A DNA stretch of 64,000 nucleotides from DAOUJH01 sp965248955 (GTDB lineage: Bacteria; Chloroflexota; Dehalococcoidia; Lucifugimonadales; QGNO01): NCBI GenBank assembly GCA_965248955.1, contig OZ252212.1:992001-1056000 (forward strand). Reading direction: 5' to 3'. A model generated the notes under the pieces. That model was not told where the DNA came from. It searched no databases and saw nothing but the letters and a program-made list of their open reading frames with translations. Numbering within the stretch: the first letter of the stretch is position 1; every line of letters begins with the position of its first letter. Below, piece by piece: positions 8,898 through 16,893 of the stretch. The position numbers were made by a program, and so were the translations under genes.

Positions 8898-8920
8898 ATT
8901 CCCGTGTCGAGCACGGGAAT
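8898..8920. repeat. 9-bp inverted repeat
   Basis: ATTCCCGTG, a 5-nt loop and CACGGGAAT form a perfect hairpin. It is part of the same intergenic repeat cluster. Its minus-strand translation gives the familiar spurious VIPVLDTGIH peptide found wherever this repeat is mis-called as a gene. Confidence 0.7.
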
Positions 8921-8947
8921 GACGGTGTGGGGAACGTACGGGGTGAG

Positions 8948-8979
8948 CGGGGCATCCCCCGCCTGCGGGGGATGCCCCG
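8948..8979. repeat. 15-bp perfect inverted repeat
   Basis: CGGGGCATCCCCCGC at 8948-8962 is followed by a 2-nt centre and its exact reverse complement at 8965-8979. It is very GC-rich and has no T-run on either side, so it is a repeat palindrome rather than a clear Rho-independent terminator, although it could stop or stabilise transcripts. It lies 75 nt upstream of the M1 aminopeptidase gene. Confidence 0.75.
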
Positions 8980-9054
8980 CGTCTGTCCTCAACTATGGCA
9001 TTGTGTTACCTTAACTCCTGCCCTAAACGACTTAGCGAGACGAGGTAGAACCCC

Positions 9055-11643
9055 ATGGCAAATACGCAAGACCGTGTGATACTGCCCCAGCATTCACATC
9101 CCTTGAAATATGACATCACACTGTCTCCCGACCTGGAGAAATTCACTTTCACCGGCAATGAGGCCATAGACGTTGAAATTACAGAGCCCACCGCCACTTT
9201 GTCCCTAAACGCAGCCGATTTAGAGGTGCAATCGGCGTCCGTTACGCCGGCCGACGGCGGAATGAAGCAGGCAAGCGGCATAAGCTACAACGAAGAAGCT
9301 CAGACGGTTACCTTCAATTTTAGAGAGGAACTGCCCACCGGCCGCGCCAAACTCGAACTGAGCTTCAGCGGAGAGCTGAACGATAGGCTGCACGGCTTCT
9401 ACCGCAGCACATACCAGCCGGCAAATGGCGAAACGCGGGTCCTGGCGGCCACACAGTTTGAGCCGACAGACGCAAGGCGGGCCTTCCCCTGCTGGGATGA
9501 GCCCAACAAGAAAGCCACCTTCAACATAACGCTGGTCATTCCGTCGCACCTCACCGCCGTGTGCAATACGTCGATATCCAGCGAGTCGGCGGAAGGCAAC
9601 GACAAGAAGCGAGTTCAGTTTGCCGAAACGCCGCCGATGTCCACATACCTGCTGGCCTTTGTGGTTGGCGAATTGGAATCTATAGAGGACACGGCGGACA
9701 GCGGGACGCTGTTGAGGATATGGACGACACCGGGGAAATCGGAACAGGGGCGTTTTGCACTGGAGGCGGCTAAACGGTTGCTGGCCTACTATAACGACTA
9801 CTTCGGGATCCCGTATCCACTGGAGAAGCTGGATCAACTGGCGATACCGGACTTCGCGGCAGGGGCAATGGAGAACTGGGGCGCCATCACATACCGGGAG
9901 GTGGCCCTGCTGTTCGACGCAGAGAACTCCTCCCCAAGGGCGCGCCAGCTCATTGCGGAGGTGGTTGCTCACGAAATGGCGCACATGTGGTTCGGCGACC
10001 TGGTAACCATGGACTGGTGGAACGATCTATGGCTCAACGAAAGCTTTGCTTCATGGATGGCAACCAAGGCGGTAGACCATCTCTACCCGGAATGGGACCT
10101 GTGGACGCAATTTGTATCGTCGGACGTGAATGCGGGGTTGGGACTAGACGGCCTGGAGAGTTCACACCCCATAGAGCAAGAGGTAAAGGACCCCGCCGAA
10201 ATCAACCAGCTCTTTGACGCCATCAGCTACCAGAAAGGAGCCTCCATCCTACGGATGCTGGAACAGTTCCTTGGCCCGGAGCAGTTCAGAAAAGGGCTGC
10301 GCCGGTACATCTCAGAGCATATCTACAAAAACGCCACGGGTACGGACCTCTGGTCGGCAATGCAAGAAGAAACGGGACAGCCGGTGGTGGCAATGATGGA
10401 AAGCTGGATCAACCAGGTGGGATACCCCGTCCTCAACGTGGACGTAAACCGCGCAGATACGGCGTCCATAGGGCTGACCCAGCAACGCTTCCTCTACTCC
10501 GGGCCAAACCAGGACCCCACACTATGGCAGATCCCGGTAAGAGCAACCGTTCAAGGCATGACGGAGCCGGTGTCCATGGTGATGAGCAACAGGGAAGCTG
10601 CCTTGGAAGCCCAGCCGCCACACGGAATCAGCGATTTTTGGGTGAAGGTCAATTCCGAACAGACCGGCTTCTACAGAGTCCAGTACAAGCAGGAAGACCT
10701 GGACATGCTGATACCGGCGGTGGAGTCTCTGGAGCTGCCCAGCGCCGACCGGCTGGGGTTGCAGGCGGACGCCTACGCACTGGCAAGGGCGGGGCTGATC
10801 CCGGCGACACGGTTCTTGGACCTAGTCAGTGCCTATGGACAGGAGACCGAGTACCCAGTATGGGCCGATCTCACGGCCAATCTACGCGGCCTGGCATCGC
10901 TCATTGCCCAAGAGCCCTACTACCAGCGATACCAGGAGTTCGGCAGAGGCCTGCTCAGCGACATAGCTCACAAAGTGGGCTGGGAGAAAGAAGTGGAAGA
11001 AGGGCATCTGCGAACCCTGCTGCGCAGCACCGTCCTAGGGCAGATGGGAGCATTCGGTGACATGGAGGCACTGGAAGAGGCACAACAACGGTTCCACCGC
11101 TACCTGGAGGACCCATCTTCGCTGTCACCGGACATGCGCGGTGCAGTGTACAACCTGGCGGCATACGGGGGAGACGGCAATACGTACACGTCCCTGGAGC
11201 GCCTCCACGACGAGGCGGACTTACAGGAAGAGAAGGTGCGCCTGCTGATGGCCCTGTCCAGCTTCCAAGACCAGGAACTGCTGCAAAAAACCATCGAGAT
11301 GTCGCTGTCGGAAAAGGTGCGATCGCAGGACAGCGTAGCCCTGGTCAATTTCGTGGCCAGCAACCCCAAAAACGGCAGAGAGACCGCCTGGGACTATGCC
11401 AAAAGGAACTGGCAAGAGCTCGACAGACGGTACGGGGCGGGTGGCTTCGCCATGATGCGACTCGTGCAGATCACGGGCGGTTTCACCACGCCTGAGGCGC
11501 GCCAAGACGTGGAGGATTTCTTCCAACAGCACCCCACGCCCTCGGCAAGCCGCACGATTCAGCAGTCTCTGGAGCGGATAGGGCTGAATATACGCTGGCT
11601 GGAGCAGAACAAGGCGGGCCTGGCGGAGTGGTCTGGGATGTGA
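9055..11643 (+). CDS. M1 family metallo-aminopeptidase
   Basis: An 862-residue zinc aminopeptidase of family M1 that removes N-terminal amino acids from peptides. The GAMEN exopeptidase motif is at residues 270-274, the zinc motif HEMAH at 306-310, and the third ligand Glu about 19 residues later in LNESF. The N-terminal beta-saddle begins HPLKYDITLSPDLEKFTF, and the C-terminal ~350 residues form an ERAP1-like helical domain, as in the puromycin-sensitive/tricorn-factor type. No signal peptide is seen, so it should be cytoplasmic and act in peptide turnover. GAGG lies about 10 nt before the ATG. It is monocistronic, flanked by repeats and a convergent GYD gene. Confidence 0.95.
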   Translation: MANTQDRVILPQHSHPLKYDITLSPDLEKFTFTGNEAIDVEITEPTATLSLNAADLEVQSASVTPADGGMKQASGISYNEEAQTVTFNFREELPTGRAKLELSFSGELNDRLHGFYRSTYQPANGETRVLAATQFEPTDARRAFPCWDEPNKKATFNITLVIPSHLTAVCNTSISSESAEGNDKKRVQFAETPPMSTYLLAFVVGELESIEDTADSGTLLRIWTTPGKSEQGRFALEAAKRLLAYYNDYFGIPYPLEKLDQLAIPDFAAGAMENWGAITYREVALLFDAENSSPRARQLIAEVVAHEMAHMWFGDLVTMDWWNDLWLNESFASWMATKAVDHLYPEWDLWTQFVSSDVNAGLGLDGLESSHPIEQEVKDPAEINQLFDAISYQKGASILRMLEQFLGPEQFRKGLRRYISEHIYKNATGTDLWSAMQEETGQPVVAMMESWINQVGYPVLNVDVNRADTASIGLTQQRFLYSGPNQDPTLWQIPVRATVQGMTEPVSMVMSNREAALEAQPPHGISDFWVKVNSEQTGFYRVQYKQEDLDMLIPAVESLELPSADRLGLQADAYALARAGLIPATRFLDLVSAYGQETEYPVWADLTANLRGLASLIAQEPYYQRYQEFGRGLLSDIAHKVGWEKEVEEGHLRTLLRSTVLGQMGAFGDMEALEEAQQRFHRYLEDPSSLSPDMRGAVYNLAAYGGDGNTYTSLERLHDEADLQEEKVRLLMALSSFQDQELLQKTIEMSLSEKVRSQDSVALVNFVASNPKNGRETAWDYAKRNWQELDRRYGAGGFAMMRLVQITGGFTTPEARQDVEDFFQQHPTPSASRTIQQSLERIGLNIRWLEQNKAGLAEWSGM

Positions 11644-11702
11644 CGGGCTGCACAGGTCATGTCACATCGACCAGCACGGTTCAAGCGGACGTTAGCCCGG
11701 CC

Positions 11703-11993
11703 TCACACAGAAGCAATAATACTCTGGTACTCGTCTTCCGTGAATGCCTTCAAGGTGGTGGTTCGGATATTGCCCTGGGCGCCCAGCTTGAGCAATATTG
11801 CTGCCGCGGCTTCATCGCTGGGGAGTTCCACCAAGCACGCGAAGTCGTATTGCCCCATGGTTAGGTAGAAGAAGATCACACTGCCCCCCGCATCCTTCAC
11901 AGCTTGATCAGCTGCCTGAAGACGGTTGGGAGAATCCTTGATGTTCCGTATCCCCTGGTCCGTATAGTTGCCCAACACCAGATAGCTTGCCAT
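11703..11993 (-). CDS. GYD domain protein
   Basis: A 96-residue protein of the GYD family, small ferredoxin-like alpha/beta proteins of unknown role. The family signature shows as MASYLVLGNYTDQGIRNIKD at the start and GQYDFACLVELPSDEAAAA in the middle, where the Gly-Gln-Tyr-Asp corresponds to the GxYD element. GGGGTGGGCT precedes the ATG at 11991-11993. It is convergent with the M1 peptidase gene, with about 60 nt between the stops. No partner is evident. Confidence 0.8.
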   Translation of the reverse strand: MASYLVLGNYTDQGIRNIKDSPNRLQAADQAVKDAGGSVIFFYLTMGQYDFACLVELPSDEAAAAILLKLGAQGNIRTTTLKAFTEDEYQSIIASV

Positions 11994-12069
11994 AGCCCAC
12001 CCCTATTCTAATTTCGAGACAGACTGAGAATATCTCCGGCCCATTGATGTGTCAATTTCCCGCGTTGCT

Positions 12070-12363
12070 TCAGACGCTCCAGCGCAGATCGCAAGAGCTG
12101 CACCGGTAACCGCGAACGCTCCTGTAGATGAGAACGGCAGCAATCACGGTTATGACTACATAAACAGCAATGGCGCCCAGCCAGAGAATGCCCCCATGCA
12201 ACAGTCCTACTATGAGCCACAATATAGAGGTCAGCCAGAGCAAAGTCAGCCACAGCCCTGCCCGCCTGCGCCAAGCCACCGCCTGGGGACGCCAGGGTAC
12301 ATACACAGCAGGACTATGGCAACGTGGACATTCGGCAAACCGCTTTGGACTGGATGGCTGCAT
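12070..12363 (-). CDS. small zinc-ribbon membrane protein
   Basis: A 97-residue protein with a split zinc ribbon around two membrane segments: CPRC near residue 12, hydrophobic stretches at roughly 36-57 and 62-82, and CSSC near the C-terminus. The four Cys could join on the cytoplasmic side if both ends are inside. It starts 15 nt after the stop of the upstream exchanger gene on the same strand, suggesting cotranscription. The function is not known. Confidence 0.6.
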   Translation of the reverse strand: MQPSSPKRFAECPRCHSPAVYVPWRPQAVAWRRRAGLWLTLLWLTSILWLIVGLLHGGILWLGAIAVYVVITVIAAVLIYRSVRGYRCSSCDLRWSV

Positions 12364-12378
12364 GCCTTGATTGTACAG

Positions 12379-13665
12379 CTACAGGCCCTGAACGGGACGT
12401 CCGCGGAACGCGCCAGCAACGTGAGTTGCCAGATCTCTAATACCGTCTCTGCGCCGTCCGTCGACAATCAACAGGAGCAAAGCCAGAGATAGGAGTAGCG
12501 CTGATACGGCTAACCGTTGCTCGGTACCGGAGAAGACAAGCTGGGTAATGAATAAAGCCAGCAGTAGGCCCATACCCCTCCAGGAAGCATACAAGCGAAG
12601 CACCAGAACAACAGCAAAAACGGTTTGAGCCATGGTCAGAATAAGCTCCACCTGCTGCCTGTGGCCTGAGACTCCAAGAAGAGTGATCGATTCGCCGGTC
12701 GTCAAGGGGAGTGCGGCAACGCCTCCAAAACCAAGGCTGTAGGCAATGGGCAAACTGCCTAGCAAGAGGGTCCACTGGTTAACCGTGGCCGACACCAGCA
12801 TGATCAACGCCGCACCGGGCGCCCCTCTCAGCGCAAAGTAGCTGGCAATAAGCATTTCAGGCGCCTCGGAAGCAAGCGGGGCCAGCCACTGGATGAGGAC
12901 GAATTCATCTATTCCAAACTGGGTGCCGGTATCTATCAGTCCTTCGGCGAATAGCTCCGTGGAAAAGATGATCACTCCTATGGCATATAGGAATATGAGA
13001 ACAATGGCTACCCTGCGTCCGGTCACCCCGAAAGAGGCTATGGCGCGTGAAGGGCCAATGAGGTCCGGCTCGGAGTGATCGCCTCGGCCACTGAGCCAGA
13101 TGTATACGCCGAAAAGGGGAAGGAGAACGGCAGTGTCCCACAAAGAGATCTCGCCCTTCATCACAATGAACATTGCATACAGGGCGCCGACGACAAGGAA
13201 GGCAATCTCTGGCGATACGCCAGTGGTCAGGGACACGTTTTGCTTGCGCTTGAACCAGAAGAGCAAAACAACCAGGGGCCAGCCCAATCCCACGATGAGC
13301 CTGTTTCCTCCCGTCATGTTGGCGGTGGCGTACGAAGAGTAGAGGGATGACGGATCATTACCGGCCTGCCAGGCAAGGAATAAGTCCACCGCTAATTCGG
13401 GGAGCACGGCCACCAGGGCAACAATGGCCAGGGCCAGCCCTTGGGATATGTCGATCTCGGCGACTTCCGAAGCCCAGGCAAGCAAAGCGGCGGCTCCTAC
13501 TATGCCGACCCCGAAAACGATGCTACCTATCCATGGAAGGAGGTCCGGCTTCCCTGTAAGAATGACCAGCCAGCTGATGACAACCGCGGGGATACCCATA
13601 CCAATGGCAACAGCAAGCAATGCCCAGTTGTGCATGCCGGTCCCGGTCGAGGAGCTTTCTTCCAC
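12379..13665 (-). CDS. CaCA-type cation exchanger (Na+/Ca2+ exchanger-like)
   Basis: A 428-residue polytopic protein resembling the Ca2+:cation antiporter superfamily. The two inverted alpha-repeats are seen as ALVAVLPELAVDLFLAWQAG in the first half and LASEAPEMLIASYFALRGA in the second, each with the PE motif whose Glu binds the cation. In the first repeat the usual small hydroxyl residues before PE are replaced by Val-Leu, so ion selectivity is uncertain. The first ~10 residues are polar, followed by the first membrane segment. It is the first gene of a two-gene minus-strand unit with the zinc-ribbon protein and lies downstream of the greA terminator. Confidence 0.8.
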   Translation of the reverse strand: MEESSSTGTGMHNWALLAVAIGMGIPAVVISWLVILTGKPDLLPWIGSIVFGVGIVGAAALLAWASEVAEIDISQGLALAIVALVAVLPELAVDLFLAWQAGNDPSSLYSSYATANMTGGNRLIVGLGWPLVVLLFWFKRKQNVSLTTGVSPEIAFLVVGALYAMFIVMKGEISLWDTAVLLPLFGVYIWLSGRGDHSEPDLIGPSRAIASFGVTGRRVAIVLIFLYAIGVIIFSTELFAEGLIDTGTQFGIDEFVLIQWLAPLASEAPEMLIASYFALRGAPGAALIMLVSATVNQWTLLLGSLPIAYSLGFGGVAALPLTTGESITLLGVSGHRQQVELILTMAQTVFAVVLVLRLYASWRGMGLLLALFITQLVFSGTEQRLAVSALLLSLALLLLIVDGRRRDGIRDLATHVAGAFRGRPVQGL

Positions 13666-13681
13666 TGACCCTACCTCACAA

Positions 13682-13704
13682 GAAAAAGCCCGCTCTACGG
13701 GCTT
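13682..13704 (-). terminator. Rho-independent terminator of greA
   Basis: Read on the minus strand, AAGCCCG, a 5-nt loop TAGAG, and CGGGCTT are followed directly by TTTCT. It lies about 30 nt past the greA stop and before the exchanger gene, so it separates the two transcripts. Confidence 0.85.
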
Positions 13705-13732
13705 CTTATTTATAAACGTAGGGTCTGAGTAA

Positions 13733-14557
13733 TCAGCCCACCCGTGTCACTTTATAGGTCACCGCGCCCTTGGGGGTGACCACCTCTACCTGGTCTCCTT
13801 CAGAGCGGTACAACACAGCCTGACCTACAGGAGAGGCGGTAGAAAGCTTGCCGGAAGAGGGGTCAGCCTCACTGGGCTCAACTAGAAGATAGCTAATCTC
13901 TTTCCCGGTCTGAAGGTGTTGCAAAACTACGCGTGAGCCAACGCCAATGGAAGCGCCTCCGATTCCATTGGAAGCGCCATCCATAATCACCACATTCTTC
14001 AGAATGCTTTCCAACTCTCTGATCCGCGCTTCCGTCTGGCCTTGATGCTCTCTAGCCGCATCCAGGGGCGAGTTCTCGCTGAAGTCCCCGGTTGAAGCAG
14101 CCTGGCGGATCTCATCTGCTATCTTGCCCCTTTCCGCCTTCAAGGAATCGAGTTCCTCCAGAAGTTTCTTGTGACCCTCCGGTGTTATCTTCTTGGGTGC
14201 CTCCAATGCAACCCTGTTAGCCTGCGCCACACCCCTTCTCTTGCCGTTGCGTCTAATCCTAGCGAACGACGCAAGCTTGGTCTCGGTCATGCCATGGTTG
14301 CGGAGGAAATTAAGGAACCGCTTGGTTATAGCCAGTCTGACATTGCCGCTGTCCCCGGAGTACTCCAAGGTGGCGCTGTACTCCTCAACCTGAATGGGTA
14401 GAATTGCATTGACCTGGCGGTCCCGTCCGCACCATTGGACAAAGCGAGAGAGTTCCCTTTGAGCCGCATGCGCATCCTTCTCTTTCTGCGTTTCCAGGTA
14501 CTGCGCAACAGCGTCTGAAAGGGTGGTTGGTTGCACCAATCCTTCCTTAGCTATCAT
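13733..14557 (-). CDS. greA: GreA elongation factor with integrase-type SAM-like N-terminal domain
   Basis: A 274-residue protein, far longer than the usual ~158-residue GreA. From about residue 125 it is a normal Gre factor: the coiled-coil (ITPEGHKKLLEELDSLKAER) has the acidic tip GDFSEN, whose Asp and Glu position Mg in the RNA polymerase secondary channel, followed by the C-terminal FKBP-like domain (VGSRVVLQHLQTGKEISYLL). Residues ~10-105 look like the helical core-binding domain of tyrosine recombinases: TLSDAVAQYLETQKEKDA, RELSRFVQWCG, VEEYSATLEY and AITKRFLNFLRNHGM. No catalytic recombinase domain is present. The frame is continuous with no ATG at the domain junction, so the fusion looks real. 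It is divergent from ftsH. Confidence 0.9.
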   Translation of the reverse strand: MIAKEGLVQPTTLSDAVAQYLETQKEKDAHAAQRELSRFVQWCGRDRQVNAILPIQVEEYSATLEYSGDSGNVRLAITKRFLNFLRNHGMTETKLASFARIRRNGKRRGVAQANRVALEAPKKITPEGHKKLLEELDSLKAERGKIADEIRQAASTGDFSENSPLDAAREHQGQTEARIRELESILKNVVIMDGASNGIGGASIGVGSRVVLQHLQTGKEISYLLVEPSEADPSSGKLSTASPVGQAVLYRSEGDQVEVVTPKGAVTYKVTRVG

Positions 14558-14577
14558 CTGACACTGATTTTAGGTGT

Positions 14578-14630
14578 GAAGTACGGGAGTGTCAACATTC
14601 AATCCACCATGCACATCAAGACCGTACTTC
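14578..14630. promoter_or_regulatory. 9-bp inverted repeat in the greA-ftsH divergent region
   Basis: GAAGTACGG at 14578-14586 and CCGTACTTC at 14622-14630 are exact inverted copies with 35 nt between them, in the short region from which greA (left) and ftsH (right) are transcribed. It could be an operator for one dimer looping or two sites; no known regulator is implied. Confidence 0.4.
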
Positions 14631-14705
14631 CTTTGAAATGGCACTTCAGGTACAATGAAAGTACAGCTTCAATATTCAGTGGCAGATAAACCATTGGAGA
14701 AGTTT

Positions 14706-16559
14706 ATGGGATCCCACTGGCTGCGCAATACAATAATTTATGCTGTGGTGGCTATTGCCATCATCTTGGTCTTCTACAACTTCACTTCCGGCGCTCGCGG
14801 GGAGCAGAAAGATATAGCGAGTGTTGTCCAAATGGCCCGGGAGAACCGTCTGAGGTCCATTGTGGTAGACGGAGACAACCTCACCGTTAGCCCGCGTGAA
14901 GGAGCGGATTTCAATTCTCGCAAGGAGCCCGGCACCAGCATCCTTGAGGTGCTCACCCAGGCTGGAGTGGAGACGGGTGAAGGCGGCGTCCAACTCACCG
15001 TCAAGGGCTCCAGCGGTCTGTCCAACATATTCGGGTTGCTGTTCAATTTCCTACCGCTGCTGTTCTTTGGCGCTATTCTGCTGTTCATGATGCGCCAGGC
15101 TCAGGGCAGCAACAATCAAACCCTGAGCTTTGGCCGCAGTAGGGCCAGAATGCTGGTTGGCAACAAACCCAGCGTTACTTTTTCCGACGTGGCCGGTGTG
15201 GAAGAGTCCAAAGCCGAGTTGCAGGAAATCGTGGAGTTCCTCACGTACCCGGAGCGGTTTGTGTCGCTGGGGGCGCGCATACCCAAGGGAGTGCTTCTGG
15301 TAGGGCCTCCCGGCACAGGCAAGACCCTGCTGGCAAAAGCAGTGGCAGGCGAAGCGGGTGTGCCATTCTTCTCGATAAGCGGCAGCGAGTTCGTTGAGAT
15401 GTTCGTGGGCGTAGGAGCAGCAAGAGTGCGCGACCTGTTTGACCAGGCAAAGCGCAACGCACCCTGCATTATCTTTGTCGATGAGATAGACGCCGTTGGC
15501 AGACACCGCGGCGCCGGCCTTGGCGGCGGTCATGACGAGCGCGAACAAACGCTAAACCAGATTCTTGTGGAGATAGACGGGTTTGATTCCAGTACCAACG
15601 TAATTGTGGTGGCGGCTACCAACCGCCCGGACATACTGGACCCGGCCCTGCTCCGTCCCGGCCGGTTCGATAGGCGGGTGGTACTCGATTTGCCGGACAT
15701 CGCAGGGCGAGAGGCCATCCTAAGCGTTCACACCAAAGGGAAGCCCATAGACGCGGACGTAAATCTGGAAGTGGTAGCAAAAGAGACCCCGGGGTTCAGC
15801 GGGGCGGATCTGGCGAATCTGGTTAACGAAGCGGCTATTCTGGCGGCGCGGCGCAGCAAGAAGACCGTCATGTTCGATGAGTTCGGTGAGGCAATAGACA
15901 GGGTGATCGCAGGGCCGGAGCGGAAAAGCCGAGTGATCAGCCACAAGGAGAAGGAGATCACCGCCTACCACGAAGGTGGCCACGCCCTGGTGGGCCATAA
16001 GCTTACTCATGCCGACCCTGTACAGAAGGTGTCCATAGTGGCGCGCGGAGGTATGGGCGGGTATACCCGGTTCTTGCCTGAAGAAGACAGGCACCTGTTC
16101 AGCAAAGCACAGTTCAAAGATATGCTGGCCGCGGCGCTGGGAGGACGTGTTGCGGAGGAGCAGATATTCGGAGAGGTCACTACGGGAGCCAGCAACGACC
16201 TAGAGAGCGCAACACAGATAGCCCGCAACATGGTGACCCGCTACGGCATGAGCGAGAAGCTGGGACCGCGCACCTTTGGAAAGCGTGAGGAGCTTGTCTT
16301 CCTGGGCAGAGAGATATCTGAGCAGAGTGACTACAGCGACAGTACGGCACAGCAAATCGACGAAGAGGTGCACCGCCTTATCCAGGAGGCCCACGACAGG
16401 GCCGAAGAGATACTGGAAACAAATAAGGCAAAGCTGGTGCAACTGGCGCGCCACCTGATAACAAACGAAACTATTGAAGGCGACGCGCTTAACAAGCTCC
16501 TGGAATCGGAGGCGCCTCCACTGGTGGTCGAGCCCCTAGCGGCACCAACCACGGACTAG
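14706..16559 (+). CDS. ftsH: ATP-dependent zinc metalloprotease FtsH
   Basis: Membrane-anchored AAA+ protease that degrades misfolded membrane proteins and regulators. Seen in order: an N-terminal membrane helix (NTIIYAVVAIAIILVFYNF), a short extracytoplasmic domain, a second helix (LLFNFLPLLFFGAILLFMM), Walker A GPPGTGKT, Walker B IIFVDEID, the second region of homology NRPDILDPALLRPGRFD, and the zinc motif HEGGH in place of the commoner HEAGH. I prefer the ATG at 14706, which has GGAG 6 nt upstream; an in-frame ATG at 14655 would add 17 polar residues but has only a weak site. A strong terminator follows. It is divergent from greA, and hflK/hflC, known FtsH modulators, occur 26 kb away. Confidence 0.96.
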   Translation: MGSHWLRNTIIYAVVAIAIILVFYNFTSGARGEQKDIASVVQMARENRLRSIVVDGDNLTVSPREGADFNSRKEPGTSILEVLTQAGVETGEGGVQLTVKGSSGLSNIFGLLFNFLPLLFFGAILLFMMRQAQGSNNQTLSFGRSRARMLVGNKPSVTFSDVAGVEESKAELQEIVEFLTYPERFVSLGARIPKGVLLVGPPGTGKTLLAKAVAGEAGVPFFSISGSEFVEMFVGVGAARVRDLFDQAKRNAPCIIFVDEIDAVGRHRGAGLGGGHDEREQTLNQILVEIDGFDSSTNVIVVAATNRPDILDPALLRPGRFDRRVVLDLPDIAGREAILSVHTKGKPIDADVNLEVVAKETPGFSGADLANLVNEAAILAARRSKKTVMFDEFGEAIDRVIAGPERKSRVISHKEKEITAYHEGGHALVGHKLTHADPVQKVSIVARGGMGGYTRFLPEEDRHLFSKAQFKDMLAAALGGRVAEEQIFGEVTTGASNDLESATQIARNMVTRYGMSEKLGPRTFGKREELVFLGREISEQSDYSDSTAQQIDEEVHRLIQEAHDRAEEILETNKAKLVQLARHLITNETIEGDALNKLLESEAPPLVVEPLAAPTTD

Positions 16560-16579
16560 TCCACGTGGATTGACGATAT

Positions 16580-16620
16580 AAGAGAAGGCGGCCCCATCAT
16601 TAATGGGGCCGCCTTCTCTT
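16580..16620. terminator. bidirectional terminator after ftsH
   Basis: A perfect 17-bp stem (16580-16596 with 16604-16620) and a 7-nt loop lie 20 nt after the ftsH stop. The right arm ends in TTCTCTT and the left arm, read on the minus strand, also ends pyrimidine-rich, so it can serve both ftsH and the convergent minus-strand gene, whose TAA stop begins inside the stem. Confidence 0.9.
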
Positions 16621-16882
16621 ATGGGGACTCGCCATCCTCACTGTCAAGGGGCCGTTCCCTGAAATAGAGGCCCCACTTCTGCATAAGCCCCTTAATGCGG
16701 GGCTCTCCCAAGCCCGTCAACTCCTTGAAGAACCCTGCTAGGGCGTGGGCGTGTATGTGCTCTTCAGAGCATACCCAGCTTGCCTCGCTGGGCACCACGT
16801 AGACCACGCCGTTCTGGTGTGCGCACTGCACTTCCAGGCGCTTGCCGGAACGGTCGTGCTTTATAGTCAGGCCGTACGGCAT
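16619..16882 (-). CDS. hypothetical protein downstream of fumarase
   Basis: An 87-residue protein from ATG 16880-16882, which has GAGGA 8 nt upstream; the frame also allows a TTG start at 16897 that would overlap the fumC stop by 4 nt. It has no membrane segment. Visible features are GLTIKHDRSGKRLEVQC, VVYVVPSEASWVCSEEH, two His in EHIHAHAL and an acidic tail. The beta-rich N-terminus could be a small single-domain fold. I do not recognise the family. It is tightly linked to fumC and ends inside the shared terminator, so it is very likely translated. Confidence 0.65.
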   Translation of the reverse strand: MPYGLTIKHDRSGKRLEVQCAHQNGVVYVVPSEASWVCSEEHIHAHALAGFFKELTGLGEPRIKGLMQKWGLYFRERPLDSEDGESP

Positions 16883-16893
16883 ATTGAACGTCC

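Noticed and set aside
8804..8992. 62-residue minus-strand frame containing VIPVLDTGIH
   Set aside because: This peptide is the known by-product of translating a dispersed intergenic repeat, not a protein.
9220..9984. 254-residue minus-strand frame inside the M1 peptidase gene
   Set aside because: Antisense shadow in a GC-rich coding region; the M1 frame has GAMEN and HExxH motifs.
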